A stretch of DNA of 64,000 bases from JBFJKD01 sp041600415 (GTDB lineage: Bacteria; Pseudomonadota; Gammaproteobacteria; Pseudomonadales; Porticoccaceae), in contig JBFIKF010000005.1 of NCBI GenBank assembly GCA_041600415.1, positions 293,866 through 357,865 of the forward strand, written 5' to 3'. Each line of letters opens with the position of its first letter. Positions within the stretch are counted from its first letter, which is position 1. This document shows positions 7,638-16,460 of the stretch, one piece after another. Both the position numbers and the translations under genes were made by a program. Below the pieces are notes generated by a model. It ran no database searches. It was not told the DNA's origin and saw nothing but the letters and a program-made list of their open reading frames with translations.

Positions 7638-9017
7638 ATGGAGTCGTCGCGGGGGGGCATGCACGGAACCTGGGCCAGCCGCTGGACGTTTATTCTCGCG
7701 GCTGCCGGGTCCGCTGTGGGGCTGGGCAATATCTGGAAATTTCCCTATATCACGGGTGAGAATGGCGGTGGAGCGTTTGTGCTGGTGTATCTGGTGTGTA
7801 TTCTGGCTCTGGGTATTCCGGTGATGATGGCGGAGGTGTTGCTCGGGCGTCGCGGTCGGCAAAGTCCCATCAACACCATGCGCGACCTGACCCAGCAAGC
7901 CGGTTTACATGGCTGGTGGAACAGTATCGGCTGGATGGGTGTGGTGGCCGGGTTGTTGATTCTGTCCTATTACTCCGTGATTGCCGGCTGGGCGCTGGCC
8001 TATATTCCGATTGTGGCTGGTGGCCAGCTCCAGGGAGCGGGCGGTGCCGAGGCCAAGGCGCTATTCGACGCCTTGCTGGCCGACCCGGATACACTGATAT
8101 TCTGGCATTCGGTGTTTATGGCGCTAACTGTGGCGGTGGTTGTTGGTGGCGTCACGCGGGGTCTGGGGGTCGCGGTGCGCATCTTGATGCCGCTTCTATT
8201 CCTGCTGTTGGTGGTGCTATTGGTGTTTGCCTATCGCGAAGGTGATTTCGCGCGGGGTTTTGCGTTTCTATTTGACTTTAATTCATCTGCCCTGACCCTG
8301 CGCGGCGTATTGGAGGCGCTGGGTCACGCATTTTTCACCCTGAGTCTCGGCATGGGCTCCATTATGGCCTACGGGGCCTACATGACGCAGCACGCGAGCA
8401 TTGGTAAGACGATACTGATGGTTGGCGCCCTGGATACACTGGTGGCGTTAATGGCGGGCATGGCTATTTTCCCAATCGTGTTTGCGCACCCCGCGATTAA
8501 CATCGCCGCGGGACCAGAGTTGATGTTTATCAGTTTGCCGGTGGCATTTGGCAATATGCCGGGCGGCCTGCTGGTGGGCTTTATCTTTTTCGCCCTGGTG
8601 ACGATTGCTGCCTGGAGCTCGGCAATTTCACTTATCGAACCGGGTGTGGCGTGGTTAATTGAAAGCAAGGGTTTCAATCGGTTGTCGGCGAATCTGTTGT
8701 TGGCGGCCATCGCCTGGGTACTGGGTCTGGGGACGGTGATGTCGTTCAATCAATGGGCGGATTATCAAGTGGCCGGTTTCACCTTTTTCGAGGCGCTGGA
8801 TTTTCTTACTTCGCGCATTATGTTACCGCTTACCGGGTTGTTTATAGCGATCTTTGTGGGCTGGGTTTTGACCCGGCAACTGGCGGCGGAGGAGATGGGT
8901 GGCGAATCCAGTGTTGGGTTCAGAGTCTGGTGGTGGGTGCTGCGTTACGTGTGCCCGCCCGCGGTGGTGTTGGTGCTGATTTTTGGCGTGTACGGAACCT
9001 TCGCGGGGAGCGGCTGA
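7638..9017 (+). CDS. Sodium-dependent transporter, NSS/SNF family
   Basis: 459 residues from an ATG preceded by AAGGGGGTG. TM1 reads SRWTFILAAAGSAVGLGNIWKFPY, the diagnostic unwound sodium/substrate-binding helix of LeuT-type transporters, with N and G at the expected places. About eleven or twelve hydrophobic segments follow, and GHAFFTLSLGMGSIMAYGAY is the TM6 region. It should import an amino acid or related amine with Na+ across the inner membrane; the substrate cannot be told. It is divergent from smpB (the two starts are about 110 bases apart) and followed 45 bases later by ratA. Confidence 0.93.
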   Translation: MESSRGGMHGTWASRWTFILAAAGSAVGLGNIWKFPYITGENGGGAFVLVYLVCILALGIPVMMAEVLLGRRGRQSPINTMRDLTQQAGLHGWWNSIGWMGVVAGLLILSYYSVIAGWALAYIPIVAGGQLQGAGGAEAKALFDALLADPDTLIFWHSVFMALTVAVVVGGVTRGLGVAVRILMPLLFLLLVVLLVFAYREGDFARGFAFLFDFNSSALTLRGVLEALGHAFFTLSLGMGSIMAYGAYMTQHASIGKTILMVGALDTLVALMAGMAIFPIVFAHPAINIAAGPELMFISLPVAFGNMPGGLLVGFIFFALVTIAAWSSAISLIEPGVAWLIESKGFNRLSANLLLAAIAWVLGLGTVMSFNQWADYQVAGFTFFEALDFLTSRIMLPLTGLFIAIFVGWVLTRQLAAEEMGGESSVGFRVWWWVLRYVCPPAVVLVLIFGVYGTFAGSG

Positions 9018-9062
9018 AATGCAATCTGGGCACGTCCCGTCGGGCCATTACCTCTGGAGCAA

Positions 9063-9512
9063 ATGGTGAAGACCACCGATATTCGACGCAGCGCCCTGGT
9101 GCTGTATTCGGATCGACAGATGTACGATCTGGTTAACGACGTTGCTTCCTATCCGCTGTATATGGACGGCTGCGAGCGCGCCGAGATAATCTCCCGGGGC
9201 GAGCACGAAATGGTGGCCAAAATGTGGTTAAAAAAGGCGGGCGTCGGCACCAGTTTTACCACGCGCAATCGGTTGCAGCCGCCCCACAGCATTGAGTTAA
9301 CCCTGACCGAAGGACCGTTCAGTGCGTTTCATGGGTTGTGGCAGTTTCAGGCGTTGGAACAAAATGCCTGCAAGGTAAGCCTGGAAATGGAATTTGCGTT
9401 GAGTAACTCTGTGCTGGGCGCAGCGGTAGGTATGCTGTTTGCCAGGGTTGCGGATAACATGGTGTCCGCGTTAATCAAGCGCGCGCAGACTGTCTATGGG
9501 GCGCGAGTCTGA
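9063..9512 (+). CDS. ratA: RatA / Coq10-like START-domain protein
   Basis: 149 residues with the full SRPBCC (START-like) fold. It opens with RRSALVLYSDRQMYDLVNDVASYPLYMDGC, the typical RatA/YfjG beginning, and ends with a long amphipathic helix (VADNMVSALIKRAQTVYG). In E. coli RatA was described as a toxin that blocks 70S subunit association, while the family resembles Coq10, which binds ubiquinone, so a role in quinone or ribosome physiology is possible. It is followed 21 bases later by rnfH, the usual partner order, as in ratAB. Confidence 0.9.
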   Translation: MVKTTDIRRSALVLYSDRQMYDLVNDVASYPLYMDGCERAEIISRGEHEMVAKMWLKKAGVGTSFTTRNRLQPPHSIELTLTEGPFSAFHGLWQFQALEQNACKVSLEMEFALSNSVLGAAVGMLFARVADNMVSALIKRAQTVYGARV

Positions 9513-9533
9513 AGGCAGATATGAACCGGAAAA

Positions 9534-9899
9534 ATGATGATGATTGCGGGCGATTCTGATACGTCGACGGTTACGTCGGCTGGCGACAGGCTGGCGGTGG
9601 AAGTGGCCTGTGCCCTGCCCGAGCGGCAAAAAATAGTGAAATTGACGGTGTCTCCCGGCACCACGGCGCGGCAGGCGGTGCGGCTCTCGAATATCGCGGC
9701 GGCTTTTCCGGAAGTTGACGTGGACAGTGCGCCGCTGGGGATATTTGGTCAGTTGCTCGGTAGCAAAGGTTTGCCAAGCGCGGAGCAGTATGTATTACAG
9801 CCCCTGGACAGGGTGGAAATCTACCGCCCGCTAAAAATCGACCCCAAGGAAGTGCGCAAACAGCGCGCGGCGCGCGCCCAGCAACAGCGCGGCAATTAG
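9534..9899 (+). CDS. rnfH: RnfH-family ubiquitin-like protein
   Basis: 121 residues with three tandem ATG codons at the start (9534, 9537, 9540), preceded by CCGGAAAA. The core LAVEVACALPERQKIVKLTVSPGTTARQAV and the C-terminal QYVLQPLDRVEIYRPLKIDPKEVRKQRA are the conserved RnfH/RatB signature (beta-grasp fold). The function is not settled: it is linked to the ratA locus and named for some rnf operons. A basic tail (QRAARAQQQRGN) closes the protein. It is convergent with bamE. Confidence 0.9.
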   Translation: MMMIAGDSDTSTVTSAGDRLAVEVACALPERQKIVKLTVSPGTTARQAVRLSNIAAAFPEVDVDSAPLGIFGQLLGSKGLPSAEQYVLQPLDRVEIYRPLKIDPKEVRKQRAARAQQQRGN

Positions 9900-10003
9900 C
9901 TGGCGCTGTGACAGGCGTAGTATTGAGTAGATAAGCCGGATGCTCTTAGGCTGTTGTACAGACCGAGAACTGTGTCGAACCTGACGTTGAGGAACAGTAG
10001 TCG

Positions 10004-10447
10004 TTAATCGGGAACCGGGACGGCGATCGGGCCGCTTTCCAGCAGGTCGTCGCCCAGCAGGGTTTCATCTTCAAGATCTTGCGGGGAGCTGCCAGCGGCG
10101 AGGGCACCTTTCGAGGGTGCGTAATCACCGCTGAAGTGGCTGAGTTTTTCGTTGGTGAAGTACACGGAAACACGCTCGCGCAGTTCTTTGCCGGAAGGCA
10201 TTTTGAGGCTGAACAGATAATCCCAGCGATCCTGGTTAAAGGTGTCCGCGATCAATGGCGTGCCAAGCACGTATCTGACCTGTGAGCGGGTCATGCCGGG
10301 GCGCAACTGGTCTATCATCTCCTGGGTGATGATATTACCTTGCTGGATAGGAATTTTGTGGACCCCAGGAAACTGGAAGTAGGAGCAACCAACCAGCGAC
10401 ATAGCCAGTATAGCCAGGACAAAAAGGCGGGAGATTGGCGACATCAT
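10004..10447 (-). CDS. bamE: Outer membrane assembly lipoprotein BamE
   Basis: About 147 residues from the ATG at 10447 (a second ATG follows directly; GGAA lies just upstream). It has a lipoprotein signal peptide ending LVGC, so the mature protein starts at that Cys and is anchored in the outer membrane. The SmpA/OmlA domain is clear: KIPIQQGNIITQEMIDQLRPGM, then SQVRYVLGTPLIADTFN, then DRWDYLF. BamE is the small lipoprotein of the BAM complex that folds outer membrane beta-barrels. The C-terminal tail is long and acidic compared with E. coli. It is divergent from fur, a gene pair order common in pseudomonads. Confidence 0.94.
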   Translation of the reverse strand: MMSPISRLFVLAILAMSLVGCSYFQFPGVHKIPIQQGNIITQEMIDQLRPGMTRSQVRYVLGTPLIADTFNQDRWDYLFSLKMPSGKELRERVSVYFTNEKLSHFSGDYAPSKGALAAGSSPQDLEDETLLGDDLLESGPIAVPVPD

Positions 10448-10518
10448 GGGGTTCCAGTGTGTGATTCGAACGGGGATAATACCCAATCCACAAATGAGTG
10501 AGAAGGGGCGGAGGGTAA

Positions 10519-10932
10519 ATGGCGACCGAAAATGAGGAATTAAAGAACGCCGGCCTCAAGGTCACTCACCCGCGGGTCAAGATTTTACAGGTGTTGGAGC
10601 ACGCCGACGAACCGCATATGAGCGCCGAAGACGTCTACAGAAAACTTCTGAGTACCGGCGAAGATGTAGGTATCGCCACCGTGTATCGGGTGTTGACCCA
10701 GTTTGAAACCGCAGGGCTGGTGGTGCGCCACAGTTTTGACAATGGACCTGCGGTGTACGAAATGGATCGCGGCGAACACCACGATCATATGGTGTGCACG
10801 CAAACCGGTCGGGTTATCGAGTTTCACAACGACGAAATAGAGAGTATCCAGACCCGCCTCGCGGCGGATCAGGGGTATGACATTGTCGGTCATAGCCTGG
10901 TGCTCTATGTACGACCCAAGCGTAATCCCTGA
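10519..10932 (+). CDS. fur: Ferric uptake regulator Fur
   Basis: 137 residues with GGAGG before the ATG. It has the winged helix (LKVTHPRVKILQVLEHAD, then IATVYRVLTQFETAGLVVRH) and the metal-binding HHDHM at 87-91. Only one Cys follows (VCTQTG), so the structural CxxC of E. coli Fur is missing, as in Pseudomonas-type Fur proteins. It represses iron uptake genes when Fe2+ is replete. The 70-base gap to divergent bamE must hold both promoters. Confidence 0.96.
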   Translation: MATENEELKNAGLKVTHPRVKILQVLEHADEPHMSAEDVYRKLLSTGEDVGIATVYRVLTQFETAGLVVRHSFDNGPAVYEMDRGEHHDHMVCTQTGRVIEFHNDEIESIQTRLAADQGYDIVGHSLVLYVRPKRNP

Positions 10933-11024
10933 TGTGTAAACCTGTGCCCCTGTAAGGTGCTGGCGACAGCGCCGCGTATTACATTTGACGAGTCCGCAGT
11001 CGCGGTTCAGCGAAGGAGAAATGA

Positions 11025-12152
11025 GTGGAAGATATTAGTTTACAGTCAAAAATAGACGTTTTGACCGAAGAGCAGGTAATGATTCAGGACAGCGCGGTGG
11101 CGTTTATTTCTCGCGATCAGGAATTAAAAACGGTACGCGCCAATCGCTTCAATCAGCCTGGGTACGATAGTAATACCTGGCAGGAAATGGCGGATTCGGG
11201 CTGGCTAGGGTTTTTATTACCCGAAGAGTACGACGGCATGGGGCTCTCGTTTTCCGATCTGACGGTGCTGTTAATTCAGTTGGGTAAGGGTCTGGTGCCA
11301 GCGCCCTATGTTGCCACGATTGTGGTTGCGGCGGGCGTTGTGGCTGCGGGGGATAACGACGCATACAAACGCGCCAGGCTGCCCGAGCTGGTGAGCGGCA
11401 AATGGAAACCGGCACTGGCGTGGCAGGAAGAGCGTGCCAGTATGGCCGTCACTGCCCGCAATGTAGTGTGTGACGGCAGAAAATTGCGGGGTAGCAAAGT
11501 ATTTGTGCCCGACGCTGGCGGTGCCGATGAATTTATTGTTTCGGCAAAGACCGTGGACGGCACCGCTCTGTACGCGGTGGCGAAAGATGCGCCAGGCCTG
11601 ACCATTAACTACGAGCAACGGGTTGACGGCGGGTTTTATGGCCATCTGACATTTGACAATACGCCGGTCGGTGAACAAGTGGCATCGGCTGCGGTTGCCG
11701 AACAACTACTGGAGCGAGCGCTGGATGAGGGGCGTGTCGCGGCCAGCGCGGAGTTACTGGGAGTGATGACCCGCGCGCTGGAAATCAGCGTTGATTATAT
11801 TTCCCAGCGGGTGCAGTTCGATAAACCCATCGGCAGCTTTCAGGTCTTGCAGCATCGGGCGGTGGACCTGTTTGTGCTCACCGAAATTTCCCGTTCCGTA
11901 CTGTTACAAACGGCGACCCTGTACGATTCGGAGGCAGACGACAAGGCGCGCGCGGTGGCGGCAAGTCAGGTTAAGGCGCGCTGTTCGGATGCTGCGCTTA
12001 CCGTGGGTAAGGACGCCATTCAGTTCCACGGCGGCATCGGCTATACCGACGAATGTAATATCGGTTTGTACCTTAAAAAGGCCATGTATCTTTCGTCCTG
12101 GCTCGGCAATGCCACCAGTCACCGTAAACGCTACGCAGAATTAGCGCTGTAA
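11025..12152 (+). CDS. Acyl-CoA dehydrogenase 1 (with catalytic Glu)
   Basis: 375 residues starting at GTG (AAGGAG upstream; the nearby ATG at 11021 is out of frame and stops at once). The order is the helical N-terminal domain, a degenerate middle beta domain, and a C-terminal four-helix domain with RVQFDKPIGSFQVLQHRAVDL, then QFHGGIGYTDECNIGLYLKKA. The Glu of YTDE (~343) is at the place of the catalytic base in many bacterial acyl-CoA dehydrogenases. It is an FAD enzyme that introduces an alpha-beta double bond in an acyl-CoA. Two further acyl-CoA dehydrogenase genes follow, suggesting subunits of one or two heteromeric enzymes as in steroid side-chain degradation; this is inference. Confidence 0.9.
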   Translation: MEDISLQSKIDVLTEEQVMIQDSAVAFISRDQELKTVRANRFNQPGYDSNTWQEMADSGWLGFLLPEEYDGMGLSFSDLTVLLIQLGKGLVPAPYVATIVVAAGVVAAGDNDAYKRARLPELVSGKWKPALAWQEERASMAVTARNVVCDGRKLRGSKVFVPDAGGADEFIVSAKTVDGTALYAVAKDAPGLTINYEQRVDGGFYGHLTFDNTPVGEQVASAAVAEQLLERALDEGRVAASAELLGVMTRALEISVDYISQRVQFDKPIGSFQVLQHRAVDLFVLTEISRSVLLQTATLYDSEADDKARAVAASQVKARCSDAALTVGKDAIQFHGGIGYTDECNIGLYLKKAMYLSSWLGNATSHRKRYAELAL

Positions 12153-12181
12153 GCGCCCACAATTTGAGGTTTATTGATTAC

Positions 12182-13330
12182 ATGACAGATTACAACAGCA
12201 TGAGTGATGACGACTTTCGTGTGATGGTGCGCGAGTGGTTGAAGGAAAATTATCCCGACAAATTACGTTTTTTGCCGCACCGCATGCACTGGGACGAGTG
12301 CGGCGACTGGTACATGGCCCTGTCGAAAAAGGGCTGGTTGGCGCCGGGTTGGCCGGTGGAATACGGCGGTATGGGACTGAATGCCAACAAACTGCTGATT
12401 ATGCTGGACGAGATCGAATCCCAGGGGGTAGGGCGCACGCCGGATCAGGGCATGACCATGGTAGGTCCATTGTTGATTCAGCACGGCACACCCGAGCAGC
12501 AGGCCTTTTATCTACCGAAAATTCTGTCCGGCGAACATATCTGGTGTCAGGGTTATTCCGAGCCGGGTGCCGGTTCCGATTTGGCCAGCTTGCGTACCAG
12601 TGCGGTGCGCGACGGCGACCACTATGTGGTTAACGGCCACAAAATATGGACCACCCTGGCGATGGACGCCAATATGATTTTTATGTTGGTACGCACTCGC
12701 AAGGACGGTAAAAAACAGGAGGGCATTACCTTTTTGCTGGTGCCCATGGACACCCCCGGCATCACCGTGCGCCCAATCGACAATCTCGGTTTGCACGACG
12801 AATTTGCGGAGGTGTTTTTCGATGACGTGCGCGTGCCGGTCGCCAATGTTGTGGGTGGCGAAAATAATGGCTGGACTATCGCCAAGGCGCTGCTCGGTCA
12901 CGAGCGCATATTTATTGGCAGCCCCAAAATGGCGTCCCTGGCGATGGTGCGTTTAAAAGCCCTGGCCGAAGCGTCGGGTTTGTTTGCAGATGCGGTATTT
13001 ACTGATCGCTACGCGCAGCTGCGCATGGATATCGAGGATCTCGGCGCTGCCTACAAACGCTTCGTAAACGTACTCAAGCGCGGTGGACAGATTGGTGCCG
13101 AAGTGTCCATGTTGAAAATCTGGAATACGGAAACCCAGCAGCGAGTGGCGGATTTAATGCTCGAAGCGGGCGGTGAATACGGCGGCGTGCAGGACGGTAT
13201 GCAAACCGCGTCGGCGCGGGTGAGCGCCGCCGGTGAGTTTATCGGCTCTCGTCCCACCACGATTTATGGTGGCAGCAACCAGATTCAACGCAATATTCTC
13301 GCCAAAGCGGTGCTGCGACTGCCCAGCTGA
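12182..13330 (+). CDS. Acyl-CoA dehydrogenase 2
   Basis: About 382 residues from the ATG at 12182; an ATG at 12200 is also possible. Features: KKGWLAPGWPVEYGGMG in the N-terminal domain, WCQGYSEPGAGSDLASLRT (the FAD/substrate motif), the middle beta domain ending VPVANVVGGENNGW, and the C-terminal TTIYGGSNQIQRNILAK. The YGGSN-x-IQRN-I motif is the FAD-contacting end of the family. It is closely similar to the next gene, and the two look like an old duplication. It follows gene 1 by about 30 bases and is probably in one transcript. Confidence 0.92.
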   Translation: MTDYNSMSDDDFRVMVREWLKENYPDKLRFLPHRMHWDECGDWYMALSKKGWLAPGWPVEYGGMGLNANKLLIMLDEIESQGVGRTPDQGMTMVGPLLIQHGTPEQQAFYLPKILSGEHIWCQGYSEPGAGSDLASLRTSAVRDGDHYVVNGHKIWTTLAMDANMIFMLVRTRKDGKKQEGITFLLVPMDTPGITVRPIDNLGLHDEFAEVFFDDVRVPVANVVGGENNGWTIAKALLGHERIFIGSPKMASLAMVRLKALAEASGLFADAVFTDRYAQLRMDIEDLGAAYKRFVNVLKRGGQIGAEVSMLKIWNTETQQRVADLMLEAGGEYGGVQDGMQTASARVSAAGEFIGSRPTTIYGGSNQIQRNILAKAVLRLPS

Positions 13331-13380
13331 CAGCACCTGCGGCGACCACGCCAGGCAAATAAAAATCTACGTGGGTTGAC

Positions 13381-14511
13381 GTGAACGACGAACAATTTCG
13401 CCTGGAAGTCAGGGAGTGGCTGGAGGCCAATTTCCCGCGGGAGTGGCGCTTTCCGTCCCGCCGTATCGGTTTTGTGCAGGGCATGCCCTGGCATCAAAAG
13501 CTGAACGAAAAAGGCTGGGTGGCGCCGGGTTGGCCAAAAGCCTACGGTGGCATGGGATTGAGTGCCTACCAACAGGTGATTTTTCAGGAGGAGCTGGATC
13601 GCATCGGCGCGTTTATGCTGCCGAATTTCGGCGTGACCATGCTCGGCCCCCTGCTGTTGCGTTACGGCACCGAGGAACAGAAAGCGCGCTACCTGCCGAA
13701 AATCCTGTCGGGGGAGGAGCTCTGGTGCCAGGGTTACTCCGAACCCGGTGCCGGTTCGGATCTGGCCAGTTTAAGAATGTCAGCCGAAGAGGATGGCGAC
13801 GAGTACGTCATCAATGGGCAGAAAATCTGGACCACCATGGCGCAGCAGGCCAATATGATTTTTCTGCTGGTGCGCACCGATAAAAAAGCCAAAAAGCAGG
13901 AAGGCATCAGTTTTCTGCTGGTGCCCATGGACAGTCCGGGTATCACTGTGCGGGAAATTGACAATATCGGTGGCTATTCGGAATTTTGCGAGGTGTTTTT
14001 TGACGAAGTGCGCGCGCCCCGTACCAATATGGTGGGCGAGGTCAATCAGGGCTGGACCATGGCCAAGGCGTTGCTCGGTGCGGAACGTATTTTGCTCGGT
14101 AGTCCGAAGCTGGCCAAATATCCCCTGCAACGATTAGAGGCATTGGCGCGGGACCTGAACCTGTTCAATAATCCGGTCTTTACCGACCGTTTTACCGGGC
14201 TGTATATGGAAGTAGAAGATCTGACCGCGGCTTACGTACGGTTTCTGGAAGTGCTACGCCGCGGTGACCAGCTGGGTCCGGAAGTGTCCATTCTCAAGCT
14301 TGCTGTCACCGAAATATTCCAGCGGGTGGCGGATCTGGTGCTCGACGCGGCGGGTGAATACGGCGCCACCGAGGCGGTACTGACGCTGTCAGATGGGTCC
14401 GGGTTTAAGCCAGTCAATCCCTATTACACCGCTCGACCGGCAACCATCTACGGCGGTTCCAGCGAAATCCAGAAAAATATTCTGGCCAAGGCTGTGCTGC
14501 GGTTGCCTTAG
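13381..14511 (+). CDS. Acyl-CoA dehydrogenase 3
   Basis: 376 residues from a GTG. The same arrangement as its left neighbour: EKGWVAPGWPKAYGGMG, WCQGYSEPGAGSDLASLRM, then an FAD end with ATIYGGSSEIQKNILAK. Compared with gene 2 there is an insertion in the C-terminal domain around LTLSDGSGFKPVNPYY. It lies 50 bases after gene 2 and closes the cluster. The substrate is unknown; the lack of a nearby thiolase or ligase means the pathway is completed elsewhere. Confidence 0.92.
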   Translation: MNDEQFRLEVREWLEANFPREWRFPSRRIGFVQGMPWHQKLNEKGWVAPGWPKAYGGMGLSAYQQVIFQEELDRIGAFMLPNFGVTMLGPLLLRYGTEEQKARYLPKILSGEELWCQGYSEPGAGSDLASLRMSAEEDGDEYVINGQKIWTTMAQQANMIFLLVRTDKKAKKQEGISFLLVPMDSPGITVREIDNIGGYSEFCEVFFDEVRAPRTNMVGEVNQGWTMAKALLGAERILLGSPKLAKYPLQRLEALARDLNLFNNPVFTDRFTGLYMEVEDLTAAYVRFLEVLRRGDQLGPEVSILKLAVTEIFQRVADLVLDAAGEYGATEAVLTLSDGSGFKPVNPYYTARPATIYGGSSEIQKNILAKAVLRLP

Positions 14512-14571
14512 CGCCATACGGCGGTGCAGACATTTCCTGTATCCGAAAGTGGGTCGCGACTTTCGGGCAGG

Positions 14572-14787
14572 CTAGAAAAGAGTCGGCTGCTGGATAACCC
14601 CCGCCACTACGTCCGCCAGCGATGCACACAGAATATAGATGGCAATGATCGCTGCCCCCACTGCTAGCCCTAAAATAAACTGAGTATCCGACTCCTGTTG
14701 ATCCGACGGGCATATGGGGTGTTCTCGTGCATTCGTCTCCGTGCACGGGTCTGATCCCAGACATTTGTCATGAATTTTACTAAACAT
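14572..14787 (-). CDS. Small single-span membrane protein
   Basis: 71 residues from the ATG at 14787, which has GGAGAG 7 bases upstream. The first half is hydrophilic with three Cys (KCLGSDPC, then HPIC). It is followed by one strong membrane segment, FILGLAVGAAIIAIYILCASLADVV. No family is recognised. It is divergent from the LysR-type gene (160 bases between starts), so it could be that regulator's target; this is only positional. Confidence 0.6.
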   Translation of the reverse strand: MFSKIHDKCLGSDPCTETNAREHPICPSDQQESDTQFILGLAVGAAIIAIYILCASLADVVAGVIQQPTLF

Positions 14788-14931
14788 AAGATTCTCTCCA
14801 GTTACGATTACATGAAAATATTTCAATTTGCTGGCTCGACCTTGGGCGCTGATTTATTTCCTCGTTGGCGAGCTAGCGTCCAATGTAAGGGCGAAATGGA
14901 TGTGTGTAAATTATCGACAGTTGCAAATTAA

Positions 14932-14949
14932 TCGTGCAAAAATGCACGA
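14932..14949 (+). promoter_or_regulatory. Perfect palindrome abutting the LysR-type start codon
   Basis: TCGTGCA-AAAA-TGCACGA is an exact 7+4+7 inverted repeat ending one base before the ATG at 14950. It contains T-N-A spacing similar to LysR-type sites. It occupies the place where a Shine-Dalgarno sequence should be, and none is seen, so it is a candidate autoregulatory operator on a leaderless or nearly leaderless message. Confidence 0.5.
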
Positions 14950-15825
14950 ATGAACGATTGGGATGATTTGCGATTTTTTCTGGCGGTTGCTCGAGAGGGT
15001 AGCATTACGGGCGCTGCGGCACTCCTCGGTGTTAACCATTCCACGGTGTCGCGGCGCATCAATACCTACGAGAAGCGGCATGGCGTGCGCTTGTTCGAAC
15101 GCCTGCACAGCGGTTACGCGATGACCCAGGCGGCGGAAAATATTTATCAACATGCGTTGCGTATTGAACAGCACGCTCAGAGCGTGGAGCGGGATCTGTT
15201 CGGCGTCGATCAGCGTCTCCAGGGCAAGCTCTGTATAACGGTCTACCATGCCACTGCCCGGCATTTTTTGCTGCCCAATTTACCCGAATTCAGCCGCCGT
15301 TATCCCGACATCGACGTGGAGTTATTTATTACCACTGCTGTTCGCGACCTCGCGGCCCGGGAAGCGGATATTGCAATCCGTGGGACCCCCAAACCACCGG
15401 ATCATCTGGTGGGGAAAAAGGTCGCGGAATTCCAACACGGCCTCTACACCTCCAGCGCTTACCAGCAAAGTGAGCTGACACGCGCTGCAGTGGTGCTGTG
15501 GCGCGACGATCCTGCTCTACCCGAGTGGGTGGCCACGCACTGTCCCGGCGCGCGGGTGGCGTTGCGGGTAGACGATGTAGCGACCATGATTGGGGCGGTA
15601 CAGCAGGGTATAGGTATGGCGCGGCTGCCTTGCTGGTTGGCGGACCTGCAGCCGGATTTGTTGCGTCTTACTGTCGATATTGAACAGAGTGGTTGGGGTT
15701 TGTGGGTACTGATTCACGCGGATTTGCGATCAACCGCTCGGGTCAGAGTGTGCCGTGACTTCCTGATTGATCTACTTGAGGGTCACAAGGATTTGTTTGA
15801 AGGCAGACAGTCCCGCTACCTGTAG
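14950..15825 (+). CDS. LysR-family transcriptional regulator
   Basis: 291 residues. The N-terminal winged helix reads WDDLRFFLAVAREGSITGAAALLGVNHSTVSRRI, clearly LysR type. It is followed by the linker helix and a periplasmic-binding-like effector domain (VYHATARHFLLPNLPEF, then DIAIRGTPKPPDHLVGKKV). The domain resembles the AphB/CrgA-type branch that reads EFDIAIR. The effector and targets are unknown. The neighbours are a small membrane protein gene on the other strand and a Met-rich exported protein downstream. No Shine-Dalgarno sequence is visible; a palindrome abuts the start codon. Confidence 0.92.
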   Translation: MNDWDDLRFFLAVAREGSITGAAALLGVNHSTVSRRINTYEKRHGVRLFERLHSGYAMTQAAENIYQHALRIEQHAQSVERDLFGVDQRLQGKLCITVYHATARHFLLPNLPEFSRRYPDIDVELFITTAVRDLAAREADIAIRGTPKPPDHLVGKKVAEFQHGLYTSSAYQQSELTRAAVVLWRDDPALPEWVATHCPGARVALRVDDVATMIGAVQQGIGMARLPCWLADLQPDLLRLTVDIEQSGWGLWVLIHADLRSTARVRVCRDFLIDLLEGHKDLFEGRQSRYL

Positions 15826-16021
15826 ATCGCCGGTAACGCCCGACTTCTCGATTTCAAAGTTTTCTGCGCATCATGGCCACCCTTTGAACCTATAAACCGC
15901 TACCAAAGTCGCAGAGCAATTAACAATTACAGGCTCGCCCCACTGTAGTTGGTCTGCATTAATGAACAGATATTTATTCGACGCTAGTCTGTGGGCTCAC
16001 TTCACTTACAGGGACTTTGAT

Positions 16022-16375
16022 ATGAATGGGTTCAAAACGCTGGTACTGATTTTAGCAGTTGCACTTCCGGCAGCACTGGTGGCTGCACCGATGGGTGCCT
16101 CTGGAAAAATGGGTATGAAGAATATGCCCATGATGAAAACCCATATGGCAGAGATGAAGGCCGATATGGGAAAGATGGAGGCCGCCAGAAATGACGGTGA
16201 ACGGATGCAAATCATGCAGGCCCATATGACTAAAATGCACAACCATCTGGAAATGATGATGGGTATGATGGAAATGATAAACGCGCGGGATGGCGCGACG
16301 CATGCCGGTGCGCCAGCGGCAGAGGCACCTGGGAGTGACGTGCGCGGGCAGCACGCCCACGAACCTGCCGAGTAA
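16022..16375 (+). CDS. Methionine-rich exported small protein
   Basis: 117 residues from the ATG at 16022 (AGGGACTTTGAT upstream). A signal peptide, MNGFKTLVLILAVALPAALVAA, precedes a mature part packed with Met and His: KMGMKNMPMMKTHMAEMKAD, HMTKMHNHLEMMMGMMEM. Met/His clusters of this sort bind Cu(I)/Ag(I) in periplasmic metal-handling proteins, so a copper-binding role is a reasonable inference. The C-terminal tail is Ala/Pro/His-rich. No copper pump is adjacent. Confidence 0.75.
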   Translation: MNGFKTLVLILAVALPAALVAAPMGASGKMGMKNMPMMKTHMAEMKADMGKMEAARNDGERMQIMQAHMTKMHNHLEMMMGMMEMINARDGATHAGAPAAEAPGSDVRGQHAHEPAE

Positions 16376-16460
16376 CTGCTTGGCGGGTCCGCCGGCGCAA
16401 AGGGCGGGAATTCCCCGTCGGGATAATCCTGTCAGACAGCGCGCTGTGGCGCGCGCCAGG

